Origin: Streptantibioticus silvisoli
Lineage (GTDB): Bacteria; Actinomycetota; Actinomycetes; Streptomycetales; Streptomycetaceae
Reading direction: 5' to 3'
Length of the DNA stretch: 64,000 nt
NCBI RefSeq assembly: GCF_027947535.2
Contig: NZ_JAAGKO020000017.1
Span: 62,001-126,000 of the forward strand
The notes beneath the pieces are model-generated. The model searched no databases, had not been told where the DNA came from, and was given only the letters and a program-made list of their open reading frames with translations. Positions 25,454-33,068 of this stretch are shown piece by piece. The position numbers and the translations under genes are program-made. How positions within the stretch are numbered: position 1 is the first letter of the stretch; each line of letters starts with the position of its first letter.

Positions 25454-25890
25454 GGCACTCCCGTCGCTTTCATAAACATGAACTAGTTACAGGGACGTGA
25501 ACAGCTGTGATGCGATCGGACCCTACGTGGCACCTATGGCGGCGTCAAGAGGTCCGACGGGTCCGCATTTTGGGGCAGATTTTCAGCTGCGTGAAAATTT
25601 TTCGCGCCACAGAAAATCGCTCCACCCCTCCCCTCGCGGCTCGGTGGCGCCCTGTGATCGAGGCGGCGGGTCCTGCGACGGGCCGGGGTGAACTCGCCCC
25701 GGCCGGCCCCGCGGTGGCCCGGAGCGAACTCGTAGCCGCGGGCAACGGCCTTGCCGGCGTTCGGGGATGGGAGTTCTCGTCACCCTCGCGGGGCCGGTGG
25801 ATCCGCCGGGTGGGGCGTAGCATCGACGGTGGGGCAAAACGCCTTTTATCTCATGAAATCCGGCATCTTGCGATCGACGAAGGAGCTACC
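25454..25890. other. Divergent intergenic region, importer operon / hydrolase
   Basis: A 437-bp region without a convincing gene. The left 160 bp are AT-richer and hold the 7-6-7 dyad at 25579-25598, a further TGAACTAGTT-containing patch (about 25480-25495) and GTGAACAG near 25497. These are probably promoter and operator sequences of the importer operon. The right 250 bp are GC-rich; the open frame there leads into the hydrolase but lacks a credible start. Confidence 0.5.
25579..25598. promoter_or_regulatory. 7-6-7 dyad upstream of the uronate importer operon
   Basis: ATTTTCA and TGAAAAT are exact complements with a 6-nt spacer (GCTGCG). Arm length, spacing and the inner TTCA-N6-TGAA match the dyad in front of kdgD, so both may be bound by the IclR regulator. 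Confidence 0.5.
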
Positions 25891-26619
25891 GTGGCTTCCC
25901 ACAGTGACGACCTGACCGTAGTTCTCATCCATGGCGCGTTCGCCGACGCGGGCAGTTGGGCGCCCGTCACCGAACGCCTCGTCGCGGCAGGCGTCCCGGT
26001 GCGAGCCATCGCCAACCCACTGCGCGGGGTCGCCGCCGACTCCGCCTACGTGGCCGGCGTCATCAACCAGACCCCCGGCCGGGTGCTGGCCGTCGGCCAC
26101 TCCTACGGCGGCGCGGTCATCACGAACGCCGTCCCGCAGACCGACAACGTGGCCGGGCTGGTCTACGTGGCCGCCTTCGCGCCCGACGAGGGCGAGAAAC
26201 TCGGCGACATCGTCGCCGGCTCCCAGGACAGCGCTCTGACGTCCGCGCTCCAGGAGGAGCAGTACCCGACCGGTCAGGGGTCCGAGACGGCCACCGAGGT
26301 GGTCATCGACCCGGCCAGGTTCCGCGAGGTCTTCACGGCCGACCTGTCGCAGGCGCAGTCCGACGTCTACGGCCTCTCGCAGCGCCCCATCGCCGCCTCG
26401 GCCTTCGCGGAGGTCAACGGCCCCGCCGCGTGGAAGAAACTGCCGGTCTGGTCCGCCGTCGGCACCGGGGACAAGGCCGCCGGGGCCGACGCGGTCCGGT
26501 CGATGGCCCGCCGCGCCGGGGCCGACATCACGGAGATCGACGGATCACACGTCATCATGATCTCCCAGCCGAAGGCCGTCACCGACGTCATCCTCAAGGC
26601 GTACGAGGCCGTCGCCTGA
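25891..26619 (+). CDS. Alpha/beta hydrolase
   Basis: A 242-residue cytoplasmic alpha/beta-hydrolase of the small esterase/hydroxynitrile-lyase-like group. The oxyanion region is VLIHGAFADAGSW, the nucleophile is Ser71 in VGHSYGG, and the catalytic His is in EIDGSHVIMISQP near the end. GTG 25891 has GAAGGAG 5 nt upstream; the long open frame before it is not needed. Substrate unknown. It is transcribed away from the uronate importer operon and has no obvious operon partner. Confidence 0.85.
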   Translation: MASHSDDLTVVLIHGAFADAGSWAPVTERLVAAGVPVRAIANPLRGVAADSAYVAGVINQTPGRVLAVGHSYGGAVITNAVPQTDNVAGLVYVAAFAPDEGEKLGDIVAGSQDSALTSALQEEQYPTGQGSETATEVVIDPARFREVFTADLSQAQSDVYGLSQRPIAASAFAEVNGPAAWKKLPVWSAVGTGDKAAGADAVRSMARRAGADITEIDGSHVIMISQPKAVTDVILKAYEAVA

Positions 26620-26844
26620 CCCTGGACCACGATCGGCCGGCCGCGGTCGTTCACGCGGCGGGAAGCGAGCCCCGCGCGGTGGGAGACGCGGCCCGCGCGG
26701 TCCGGGGCCGGAATCCGACGCTGCGGCCGGCACGAAACGGGTAGGGTCCGGAGATCCGTACCAGGACCGCGTACCCGCCGGCGCAGGGGCCGACGGCGCG
26801 ATCGGGCGGCGGGACCGGGAAGTGCCGCACGGGGGAGGCCAGGG

Positions 26845-27231
26845 ATGCACGGCAGGGCGCGCAGGCTGGCAGAGGTCGGCTACCCGATGGTCGTCGCCGG
26901 CCTCGCCGTCGCCGGCGCCGTCGAGCAGAAGGCCGTCTTCTACCTGGTGGCGATCGCCCTGACGCTGCCCGCCGGGATCGCGGCGGTCGTGGTGATCTAC
27001 GGCGGCTACCCGCTGATCGCCGCGGTCGGCGGCATCTGGACCCCCGCCACCCGCCCGGACGGCAGCGACGCCGCCTGGCTCACCACCGCGAGCGCCACGC
27101 TCAACGTCGTCGCCCTGGTGCTCGCCGCGATCGTGGACGTGGTCCTGCTGGAACGGGCACTGCGCCGCCGGTCCGCCCGGGCCGGCGCGGCGGCCCTTCC
27201 GCACGAAGGCGCCGGCGACCGTTCGACGTGA
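26845..27231 (+). CDS. Small membrane protein of unknown function
   Basis: A 128-residue protein with about three hydrophobic segments (VGYPMVVAGLAVAGAV, AVFYLVAIALTLPAGIAAVVVIYGGYPLIAAVGG, ATLNVVALVLAAIVDVVLLE) and a basic C-terminal tail. No catalytic motif. A GGGGGAGG ribosome site precedes ATG 26845. The downstream hairpin at 27248-27288 supports a monocistronic gene. Confidence 0.7.
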   Translation: MHGRARRLAEVGYPMVVAGLAVAGAVEQKAVFYLVAIALTLPAGIAAVVVIYGGYPLIAAVGGIWTPATRPDGSDAAWLTTASATLNVVALVLAAIVDVVLLERALRRRSARAGAAALPHEGAGDRST

Positions 27232-27247
27232 CGGCCGGTCGGCCGGA

Positions 27248-27288
27248 CGCCCCGCGCACCCGTCGCGATGACCGGGGTGCGCGGGGCG
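27248..27288 (+). terminator. Terminator after the small membrane protein
   Basis: A perfect 14-bp stem CGCCCCGCGCACCC (27248-27261) with its complement (27275-27288) and a 13-nt loop, 16 nt beyond the stop codon. Confidence 0.75.
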
Positions 27289-27301
27289 GGTCGTACGGTT
27301 G

Positions 27302-27333
27302 AGCGGATCAGCCGTTCAGCGGATCAGCCGTTC
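27302..27333. repeat. 16-bp direct tandem duplication
   Basis: AGCGGATCAGCCGTTC occurs twice in direct succession (27302-27317, 27318-27333) between two transcription units. It is a simple recent duplication; no function is evident. Confidence 0.9.
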
Positions 27334-27453
27334 AACGGTGCCTCGGGAGCGGTGCGATGGTCGGGGAGGACGCTCGCTCCCGCTGGTCGGCGGCCTCGCG
27401 CGGTGCTTCGTCCGGCGGGGCGCCGTCCCGGGGACGCCGGGTCGGTAGTCGTA

Positions 27454-28431
27454 TCAGTAGCCGTAGACGAGGTCGTAGGCGAGCTGCGGGTCGAACTGGC
27501 CGGCCGGGTCGTTCGGGCCGGTGCCGCAGTTGCCGTCGGACTCACCGGGGCTCTTGATCCACAGCAGCATTTCGGCGCCGCCGCCCTGCTGGTCGGTGGC
27601 ACCGAGCTTGCGGCCGGCCGGGTTGCACCACTCGCTGCCGTTGGTGCCGTTGCCGTTGCGGCTGGTGTCGACGACGAACGGCTTGGTGTAGCCGTAGCGG
27701 GAGCTGAGGTCCGCGTTGACCGCGTTGCCGTAGGCGACGCTCTGGTCGGTGGTGTAGAAGTTCGACACGTTGATCGAGAAGCCGTGCGCCTTGCTCAGCC
27801 CGGCCGCGTTGAGGTCGTCGGCCATGGTCGAGGCCGCGATCCAGCCGGGGTTGCCGGCGTCCAGGTAGACCCAGCTGTTCGGCGCCTGGTTGGTGAACTG
27901 GGTGATGGCGTTCTGGAGCAGGCCGTCGCGGTCGGAGATCTGCGAGGCGTTCATGCAGCTCTCGTCGGCGAGCGCGTCGGGTTCGAGGATGACCAGGGCC
28001 GGGCGGGCGGCGATGCCGCCGGCGAAGGCGCCGATCCAGGTGTCGTAGGCGGCGTCGGAGGCGGCGCCGCCGGCGGACTGGCCGGCGCAGACGTCGCGGT
28101 CGGGGATGTTGTAGGCGACGAGCACCGGCAGCTTGTCGTTGGCCGCGGCCGCGCCCACGTAGGAGCCGGTCTCCTGGCCGGTGTCGCCGCTGGAGCTGGC
28201 GAACCACTTGGCCGCCGGCTGCGAGCCGATGGAGGACGCGACGGCCGCCGCTCGGCCGTCGCCGGGGTTGGCCGCGGCCCACACCGCGGCGCTGTTGCCC
28301 GGGTCCACGTAGAACCCGTTGGTCATACTGATCGGATTTCCGGCCGCGTAGGCGGACGGGGCGCCCATCAGACCGATGGCGGCCAGGCCGCCGGCGGTGA
28401 GCAGGGCCAGGGTGCGCAGGCGTCGTCGCAT
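27454..28431 (-). CDS. Secreted GH6 endo-beta-1,4-glucanase
   Basis: A 325-residue cellulase with a Sec signal (RRRLRTLALLTAGGLAAIG, cleavage near AYAA) and a single GH6 catalytic domain; no cellulose-binding module. Catalytic signatures: Asp113 in YNIPDRDVC, Asp152 in LEPDAL and Asp255 in FVVDTSRNG, as in bacterial endoglucanases. ATG 28431 is preferred over GTG 28440 because GAGGA then sits at normal distance. It is divergent from a LacI regulator, with a 20-bp operator about 60 nt upstream of the start, so induction by a plant-derived sugar is likely. It feeds cello-oligosaccharides to the ceb system. Confidence 0.92.
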   Translation of the reverse strand: MRRRLRTLALLTAGGLAAIGLMGAPSAYAAGNPISMTNGFYVDPGNSAAVWAAANPGDGRAAAVASSIGSQPAAKWFASSSGDTGQETGSYVGAAAANDKLPVLVAYNIPDRDVCAGQSAGGAASDAAYDTWIGAFAGGIAARPALVILEPDALADESCMNASQISDRDGLLQNAITQFTNQAPNSWVYLDAGNPGWIAASTMADDLNAAGLSKAHGFSINVSNFYTTDQSVAYGNAVNADLSSRYGYTKPFVVDTSRNGNGTNGSEWCNPAGRKLGATDQQGGGAEMLLWIKSPGESDGNCGTGPNDPAGQFDPQLAYDLVYGY

Positions 28432-28490
28432 GCGGGTCACTTCCTCTTCGCGCGGGTGGAGTGGGGGGCTGAGGAGGCGTTTCCAGCCGG

Positions 28491-28510
28491 TGACTGGAAG
28501 CGCTTCCGGT
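28491..28510. promoter_or_regulatory. LacI-type operator copy 1 (GH6 side)
   Basis: Contains the perfect palindrome GGAAGCGCTTCC inside TGACTGGAAGCGCTTCCGGT, identical over all 20 bases to the copy at 28637-28656. It lies 60-80 nt upstream of the cellulase start. Confidence 0.75.
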
Positions 28511-28636
28511 GAGGTGCGGCGCAGAGACTTGGGGGGATCGTGAACCCCGGCCGCGTACGTGTCAAGGGTTTGCGCAACGCCTGGGCGAAGCGGTGGGAGC
28601 CGGCGGCCCGCCGCGCTGACGGGCCGGTACCGGATA

Positions 28637-28656
28637 TGACTGGAAGCGCTTCCGGT
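28637..28656. promoter_or_regulatory. LacI-type operator copy 2 (regulator side)
   Basis: The second identical 20-bp copy. Its right end overlaps a probable -35 element (TTCCGG, 28650-28655) that pairs with a -10 TACGAT (28673-28678) at 17-nt spacing. Occupancy would directly repress the lacI-type gene, that is, autoregulation. Beyond the two operators and this promoter, the 411-bp gap 28432-28842 shows nothing else. Confidence 0.75.
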
Positions 28657-28842
28657 TCCGCCGCGACGGAGTTACGATGCCTCGCAGGCCGAGGCGGGCC
28701 CGCCGTCAGGGGGCGGCGCGCCCGCCGAGGCCGGCAGCACCGTGATCGCCGTGGCGGAGGAGCCGACGGTGGCGGGCGCAGGCGGGTTCGACCGGGACGG
28801 GCGGGTTCGACGGTGGCAGCGGGAGAAGGGACCGGACAGCCG

Positions 28843-29856
28843 ATGGAGGCACGGACCGGACGGCGTCCGACGCTCGACGAGGTCGCGCTGCGGGCCGGGG
28901 TCTCACGTTCGGTGGCCTCCCGGGCGATCAACAACACCCGCGACGTGAGCCGCGCCGCCCGCGAGGCGGTGGACAAGGCGGTGCGGGAGCTGGGTTACGT
29001 GCCCAACCCCACGGCCAGGGCGCTGGCCACCTCCCAGGCCGGCACCGTGCTGCTCGCCGTCTCGCACGACGAGCCCGGCCTGTTCGCGGACCCCTTCTTC
29101 GCCCGTGTCATCGTCGGGATCAACGCGGCGCTGGAGAAGACCGACCTGGTGCTGATGTTGCTGCTGGCGGACTCCGAGCGCGGCCGTGAGCGGCTGGAAC
29201 GGGTGCTGCGCTCGCGGCGGGCCGACGGCATCATGCTCCTCGCGCTGCACGGTGAGGACCCGCTCCACCACCTCGCCCAGCGCCTCGATCTGCCGGTGGT
29301 GCTCGGCGGGCGCCCGCTGCACGGCGAACCGTCCTGGTACGTCGACGCGGACAACCGCGGCGGCGCCAGGCTCGCGACCGAGCACCTGATCGCGTCCGGC
29401 CGCCGCAGGATCGCGGCGATCACCGGGCGCCAGGACACCCGGGCCGGGGTGGAACGCCACCGGGGCCACCGGGAGGCCATGGCCGTCGCGGGGCTGGACA
29501 GCTCGCGCACCGAGGCCGCCGACTTCACCGAGGCGGGCGGCGCGGAGGCGATGCGGCGGCTGCTCGAACGGTTCGGCGACCTGGACGCGGTGTTCGCCCA
29601 GTCGGACAACATGGCCGCCGGCGCCGTACGCACGCTCAAGGCGGCCGGCAGGTCGGTGCCCGGCGACGTGGCCGTCGCGGGGTTCGACGACCTGCCGGTC
29701 GCCCTGACCACGGAGCCCGCGCTCACGACCGTCCACCAGCCCGTCCAGGCCCTGGGCCAGGAGATGGCCAAGATGCTCATCGCACTGATGGCCGGCGAAC
29801 AGCCCACCCCCCTGCTCCTTCCGACCCACCTGGTGGTGCGGGCCTCCGCCCCCTGA
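28843..29856 (+). CDS. LacI family transcriptional regulator (adjacent to GH6)
   Basis: A 337-residue repressor. The N-terminal helix-turn-helix and hinge (RRPTLDEVALRAGVSRSVASRAINNTRDVS..YVPNPTARAL) lead into a periplasmic-binding-protein-like effector domain (VLGGRPLHGEPSWYVDADN, RRRIAAITG, VAGFDDLPVA). Start ATG 28843, with a rather distant GGGAGAAGGG. It is related to CebR-type regulators but its operator differs (GGAAGCGCTTCC versus GGGAGCGCTCCC). The inducer is unknown; a cello- or xylo-oligosaccharide would fit the divergent cellulase. Confidence 0.9.
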   Translation: MEARTGRRPTLDEVALRAGVSRSVASRAINNTRDVSRAAREAVDKAVRELGYVPNPTARALATSQAGTVLLAVSHDEPGLFADPFFARVIVGINAALEKTDLVLMLLLADSERGRERLERVLRSRRADGIMLLALHGEDPLHHLAQRLDLPVVLGGRPLHGEPSWYVDADNRGGARLATEHLIASGRRRIAAITGRQDTRAGVERHRGHREAMAVAGLDSSRTEAADFTEAGGAEAMRRLLERFGDLDAVFAQSDNMAAGAVRTLKAAGRSVPGDVAVAGFDDLPVALTTEPALTTVHQPVQALGQEMAKMLIALMAGEQPTPLLLPTHLVVRASAP

Positions 29857-29910
29857 GGCAGCGCCTGATCCTCCGGTCTCCGGGGTTGGCGTGGCGGTGG
29901 CGGGGGCGGG

Positions 29911-30933
29911 TCAGGCGGCGGTGCGTTCGCCGGCGGGGCGGCGGCGGAGGCTCGGCTGCTGGAGGGCGGGCGGTACGTAGGCCTGGTCGAGCGTGCCGAC
30001 GTCGGTGCCCGGCGGGACGATGGCGTCGATCCGGTCGAGGAGGTCGTCGGTGAGTGCCACGTCGATGCCGGCGAGCAGGTCGTCGAGGTGGCTCATCGTG
30101 CGCGGTCCGGCGATCGCGCTGGTCACGCCGGGATGGGTGATCGCGAACGCCATGGCGAGGTGGGTCAGCGGCAGGCCCGCCTCCTCGGCGAGCGCGATGA
30201 ACCGCTCGACGGTGTCGAGGCGGCGCTCGTCGTTGAGGTGCTTGAAGAAGCCGGCGCGGCGGAGTTCGTTCCGCCGGCCCTTGCGGACGCGCCCGGTGAG
30301 CAGCCCCTGCCCCAGCGGGCCCCACACCAGCGTGCCCATCCCGTGGCGCTGGACGACCGGCAGCACCTCGCGTTCGGCGCCGCGGTTGAGCAGCGAGTAC
30401 GGCGGCTGCTCGGTGTGGAACCGGGCCAGTCCGCGCCGCTCGGCGACCCACTGGGCTTCGACGATGTCGGACGCCGGCATCGAGGACGTGCCGATCGCAC
30501 GGACCTTCCCGCTGCGGATCAGGTCGGAGAACGCGGAGAGCGTTTCCTCCACGTCCGTGGCGGGGTCCGGGCGGTGGACCTGGTAGAGGTCGATGTGGTC
30601 GGTCCGAAGGCGGCGCAGCGAATTCTCCACCGCGGTCACGATCCAGCGCCGCGAGGTGCCCTGCTGGTTGGGGTCGTCGCCCATCGGACGGCTCACCTTG
30701 GTGGCGAGGACGACGTTGTCCCGGCGCCCCTTGAGCGCCTTGCCGACGACCTCTTCGGAGTCGCCGTAGGCGTCGGCGGTGTCGATGAGGTTGATGCCCG
30801 CGTCCAGCGCTTTGTGAATGATGCGGGCCGAGTCACCGGGGTCCGGATTGCCGACGGACGTGGCGAACATCAAGGCGCCGAGCGCGTAGGGGCTGACCTT
30901 GATGCCGGTCCGGCCGAGCGTGCGGTACTGCAT
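29911..30933 (-). CDS. Aldo/keto reductase
   Basis: A 340-residue NADPH-dependent oxidoreductase with the (beta/alpha)8 AKR fold. The N-terminus is YRTLGRTGIKVSPYALGALMF; catalytic Asp and Tyr lie in NLIDTADAYGDSEE; the Lys is in ATKVSRP; the His is in DHIDLYQVHRPDP. The C-terminal NADP-binding segment reads SAIAGPRTMSHLDD. ATG 30933 has GGGAG upstream. It is divergent from an XRE regulator that probably controls it; the substrate is unknown. Confidence 0.9.
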   Translation of the reverse strand: MQYRTLGRTGIKVSPYALGALMFATSVGNPDPGDSARIIHKALDAGINLIDTADAYGDSEEVVGKALKGRRDNVVLATKVSRPMGDDPNQQGTSRRWIVTAVENSLRRLRTDHIDLYQVHRPDPATDVEETLSAFSDLIRSGKVRAIGTSSMPASDIVEAQWVAERRGLARFHTEQPPYSLLNRGAEREVLPVVQRHGMGTLVWGPLGQGLLTGRVRKGRRNELRRAGFFKHLNDERRLDTVERFIALAEEAGLPLTHLAMAFAITHPGVTSAIAGPRTMSHLDDLLAGIDVALTDDLLDRIDAIVPPGTDVGTLDQAYVPPALQQPSLRRRPAGERTAA

Positions 30934-30968
30934 GTGGAATCTCCCGTTCCCTGTGAAAAGTATGGCTA

Positions 30969-30983
30969 GCCGGTAATACCGGC
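30969..30983. promoter_or_regulatory. 15-bp perfect dyad between aldo/keto reductase and XRE regulator
   Basis: GCCGGTA and TACCGGC flank a single central A. It lies 36-50 nt upstream of the aldo/keto reductase start, next to an AT-rich stretch, and is a plausible operator for the divergent regulator. The rest of the 355-bp gap (30934-31288) shows only GC-rich filler. Confidence 0.45.
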
Positions 30984-31288
30984 GCATCCGCGGACACGGA
31001 TGGAGCTGGCGTGCGGAAGGCCGCGCGGGATGCGCGACAACGCCTCCGTGCCGGTCGACCACTCCGCGCCGCGCGCCCCGTGCTGTCCGGCCCCTCCGCG
31101 CCAGCGGCAGCCCGTCGTACCTGCGGAGCCCATCCGTACCCGCGGAGCCCGCCGTACCCGCGCGGGCGCCGCCGGTTCGCCGGGCCGGTTTCCAGCGTGC
31201 GGCGGTGCGGGCGGCGGCGGGAGAGCCGTCCTTGTCCGGGGACGGGCTGTCCCTGGATGTGCCCGGCGTCCCGGTGCATGGTGGAGGC

Positions 31289-32131
31289 GTGGACAGAACC
31301 GAACTGGCCGATTTCCTGCGCCGCTGCCGTGCCCGGCTCACCCCTGCCGACGTGGGGTTGTCGCAGGGCGCGCGGCGCCGCACCCCGGGACTGCGGCGTG
31401 AAGAGGTGGCGCAGCTGGCGGGCATGTCCACCGACCACTACACCCGGCTGGAACAGGCCAGGGGCTCGCGCCCGTCGCGCCAGATGCTGGCCGCCGTCGC
31501 CCGCGCGCTGCGGCTGACCGGCGACGAACGGGACCACCTGTTCCACCTGGCCGGCGAGGAGCCCCCGCGCGACCGGCTGATCACCGAGCACGTCCGCCCC
31601 GGCCTGCTGCTCGTCCTCGACCGGCTGACCGACACCCCCGCCCAGGTGGTGAGCGACCGCGGCGACATCCTCGCGCGCAACGCGATGGCCAAGGCGCTGC
31701 ACGGCGACGTGTCCGCCCGCCCCGAGGCGGAGCGCAACATCGTCTGGCGCTACTTCACGAATCCCGCCGTGCGGGAGCTCTTCCCGGCCGAGGACCGTGA
31801 CCGGGCCGCCCGTCTGGCGGTGGCGGATCTGCGCGCCACGTTCGCCGGCCGCCCGGACGACGTGCGGCTGGCCGACCTGGTACGCCGGCTCCGGGCCCGC
31901 AGCGCGGAGTTCGCGGCGTTGTGGGACGCCCACCACGTGGCCGTGCGCCGCGCCGACACCAAACGCTTCCTGCACCCGGTCGTCGGTCTGCTGGAACTGG
32001 ACTGCGAGGTGCTGCTGAACCCGGAGCACGACCAGCGGCTGGTCGTCTACACCGCCCGCCCGGGAAGTAGATCCTACGAACGGCTGGAGCTGCTGCGGGT
32101 GGTCGGCCTCCAGGACCTGACCCGCGGCTGA
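31289..32131 (+). CDS. XRE family regulator with MmyB-like ligand-binding domain
   Basis: A 280-residue regulator. An XRE helix-turn-helix occupies about residues 20-85 (TPGLRREEVAQLAGMSTDHYTRLEQARG) and an MmyB-like domain the remainder (IVWRYFTNPAVRELF, ADLVRRLRARSAEFAALWDAHHV, LLELDCEVLLNPEHDQRLVVYTARPGS). Such proteins are often divergent from an oxidoreductase gene and may sense fatty-acid-like ligands. GTG 31289 gives the usual family N-terminus DRTELADFLRRCR, though its ribosome site is poor; the frame is open upstream. Confidence 0.88.
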   Translation: MDRTELADFLRRCRARLTPADVGLSQGARRRTPGLRREEVAQLAGMSTDHYTRLEQARGSRPSRQMLAAVARALRLTGDERDHLFHLAGEEPPRDRLITEHVRPGLLLVLDRLTDTPAQVVSDRGDILARNAMAKALHGDVSARPEAERNIVWRYFTNPAVRELFPAEDRDRAARLAVADLRATFAGRPDDVRLADLVRRLRARSAEFAALWDAHHVAVRRADTKRFLHPVVGLLELDCEVLLNPEHDQRLVVYTARPGSRSYERLELLRVVGLQDLTRG

Positions 32132-32224
32132 AGCGTTCGGCCCGGTCCGCGGCGCCCGGAGCGGCGACACCGCTCGGGCCCGGTCCTCCGCGTCGGTGCC
32201 GGGCGCCGTGACGCGCGGCGTGGC

Positions 32225-32450
32225 GCCCGGCAGGCTCAGTCGCGGCCCCCCGCTGCCGCTTGTACGCCGTGTTCCGCCGCCGGTCGGACCGGGCCGCCTC
32301 GCGTTCGGCGGTCCGCCGCGCCCGCTCGGCCTCCTGCCGCTTCCGCACCTGCTCGCGGTGCTCCGCCTCACGCTGGCGCTGTTCGCGGCGCCGGGCCTCC
32401 GCCCAGACGCCGACCAGGCTGTTGGACCGACGGACCACGCGCGACCTCAC
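32225..32450 (-). pseudogene. Possible remnant of a coiled-coil (restriction-system-like) protein
   Basis: From GTG 32450 the minus strand reads RSRVVRRSNSLVGVWAEAR, then a highly charged Glu/Arg/Gln stretch (about 50 residues, coiled-coil-like) ending near AYKRQR. This resembles the N-terminus of Streptomyces restriction-system-like proteins. After AYKRQR the frame runs into low-complexity sequence; a one-base shift at the GGGGGG run near 32245 would give an early stop. No nuclease domain follows. I treat it as a truncated gene remnant; it could also be a short expressed peptide. Confidence 0.35.
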
Positions 32451-33016
32451 CTTTCCGCCGGCGAACGCCCCCCGGCGGCCCGGCGCCCCGGCCCCCCGTT
32501 TCCGGCGCCTCGCCGCCGGTGTCCCCGACGACCTCGGGGCGTGTCCTACGGGTCGCGCCGGCCGCTGGAACGCCGCCGGCCGACCCGGCCCCTCGCCGCG
32601 CCGCCGAACGCCCCGACGGCACCCGCTGCCGGGATTTCGCCCGAACCGACGGCCGCGCCCCGCACCGAAGCGACCCCCGCGACGCTCGCCGCGCCGCGCC
32701 TTACCGCACCGGAAGCCGCCCCCGACCCGGCCCGCCGACCGGCACGACGCACCCCGGCCGGCCACCGCGCCCGTCCACCGCTCACGCACGCGATGGCCGC
32801 CCACGTCAACCGCCAGCCGTACAGCGTCCGCTGACAACGCGTCAGTGCCGCGTCGACCGGTTCGCGACGCCGTTGCCCTGCGGGCAGCGGTCGGTCCGGT
32901 CCCGATGGCAGGCGCCGCGCGGGCGCTCAGCAGGGCGCCGCACGGCCGGATTTCCCGGTGCGCGCCCCTGTACAGGGTGGGAACGGCTCGGATAGCGTCA
33001 CCTCGCCTTCATGGAA
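32451..33016. other. GC-rich intergenic region upstream of the first GH78 gene
   Basis: All frames are open through much of this stretch because of extreme GC content, but none has a start, codon pattern or product I can support. Only the last 50 bp look regulatory (GGATAGCGT near 32991 as a weak -10, then the rhamnose-type operator). Confidence 0.4.
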
Positions 33017-33028
33017 TGAATCGTTTCA
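33017..33028. promoter_or_regulatory. Rhamnose-regulon operator (GH78 gene 1)
   Basis: TGAATCGTTTCA, identical to the site in front of rhaI. It lies 41-52 nt upstream of the rhamnosidase start codon. Confidence 0.7.
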
Positions 33029-33068
33029 AACACCCAGGCCGGTAGGCCAGTCGAGAAGGAGGCCGCGC

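Noticed and set aside
31755-32837. 360-codon minus-strand frame over the XRE gene and its downstream gap
   Set aside because: Only the central charged coiled-coil part (32225-32450) looks protein-like; the remainder is antisense to the XRE regulator or low complexity.
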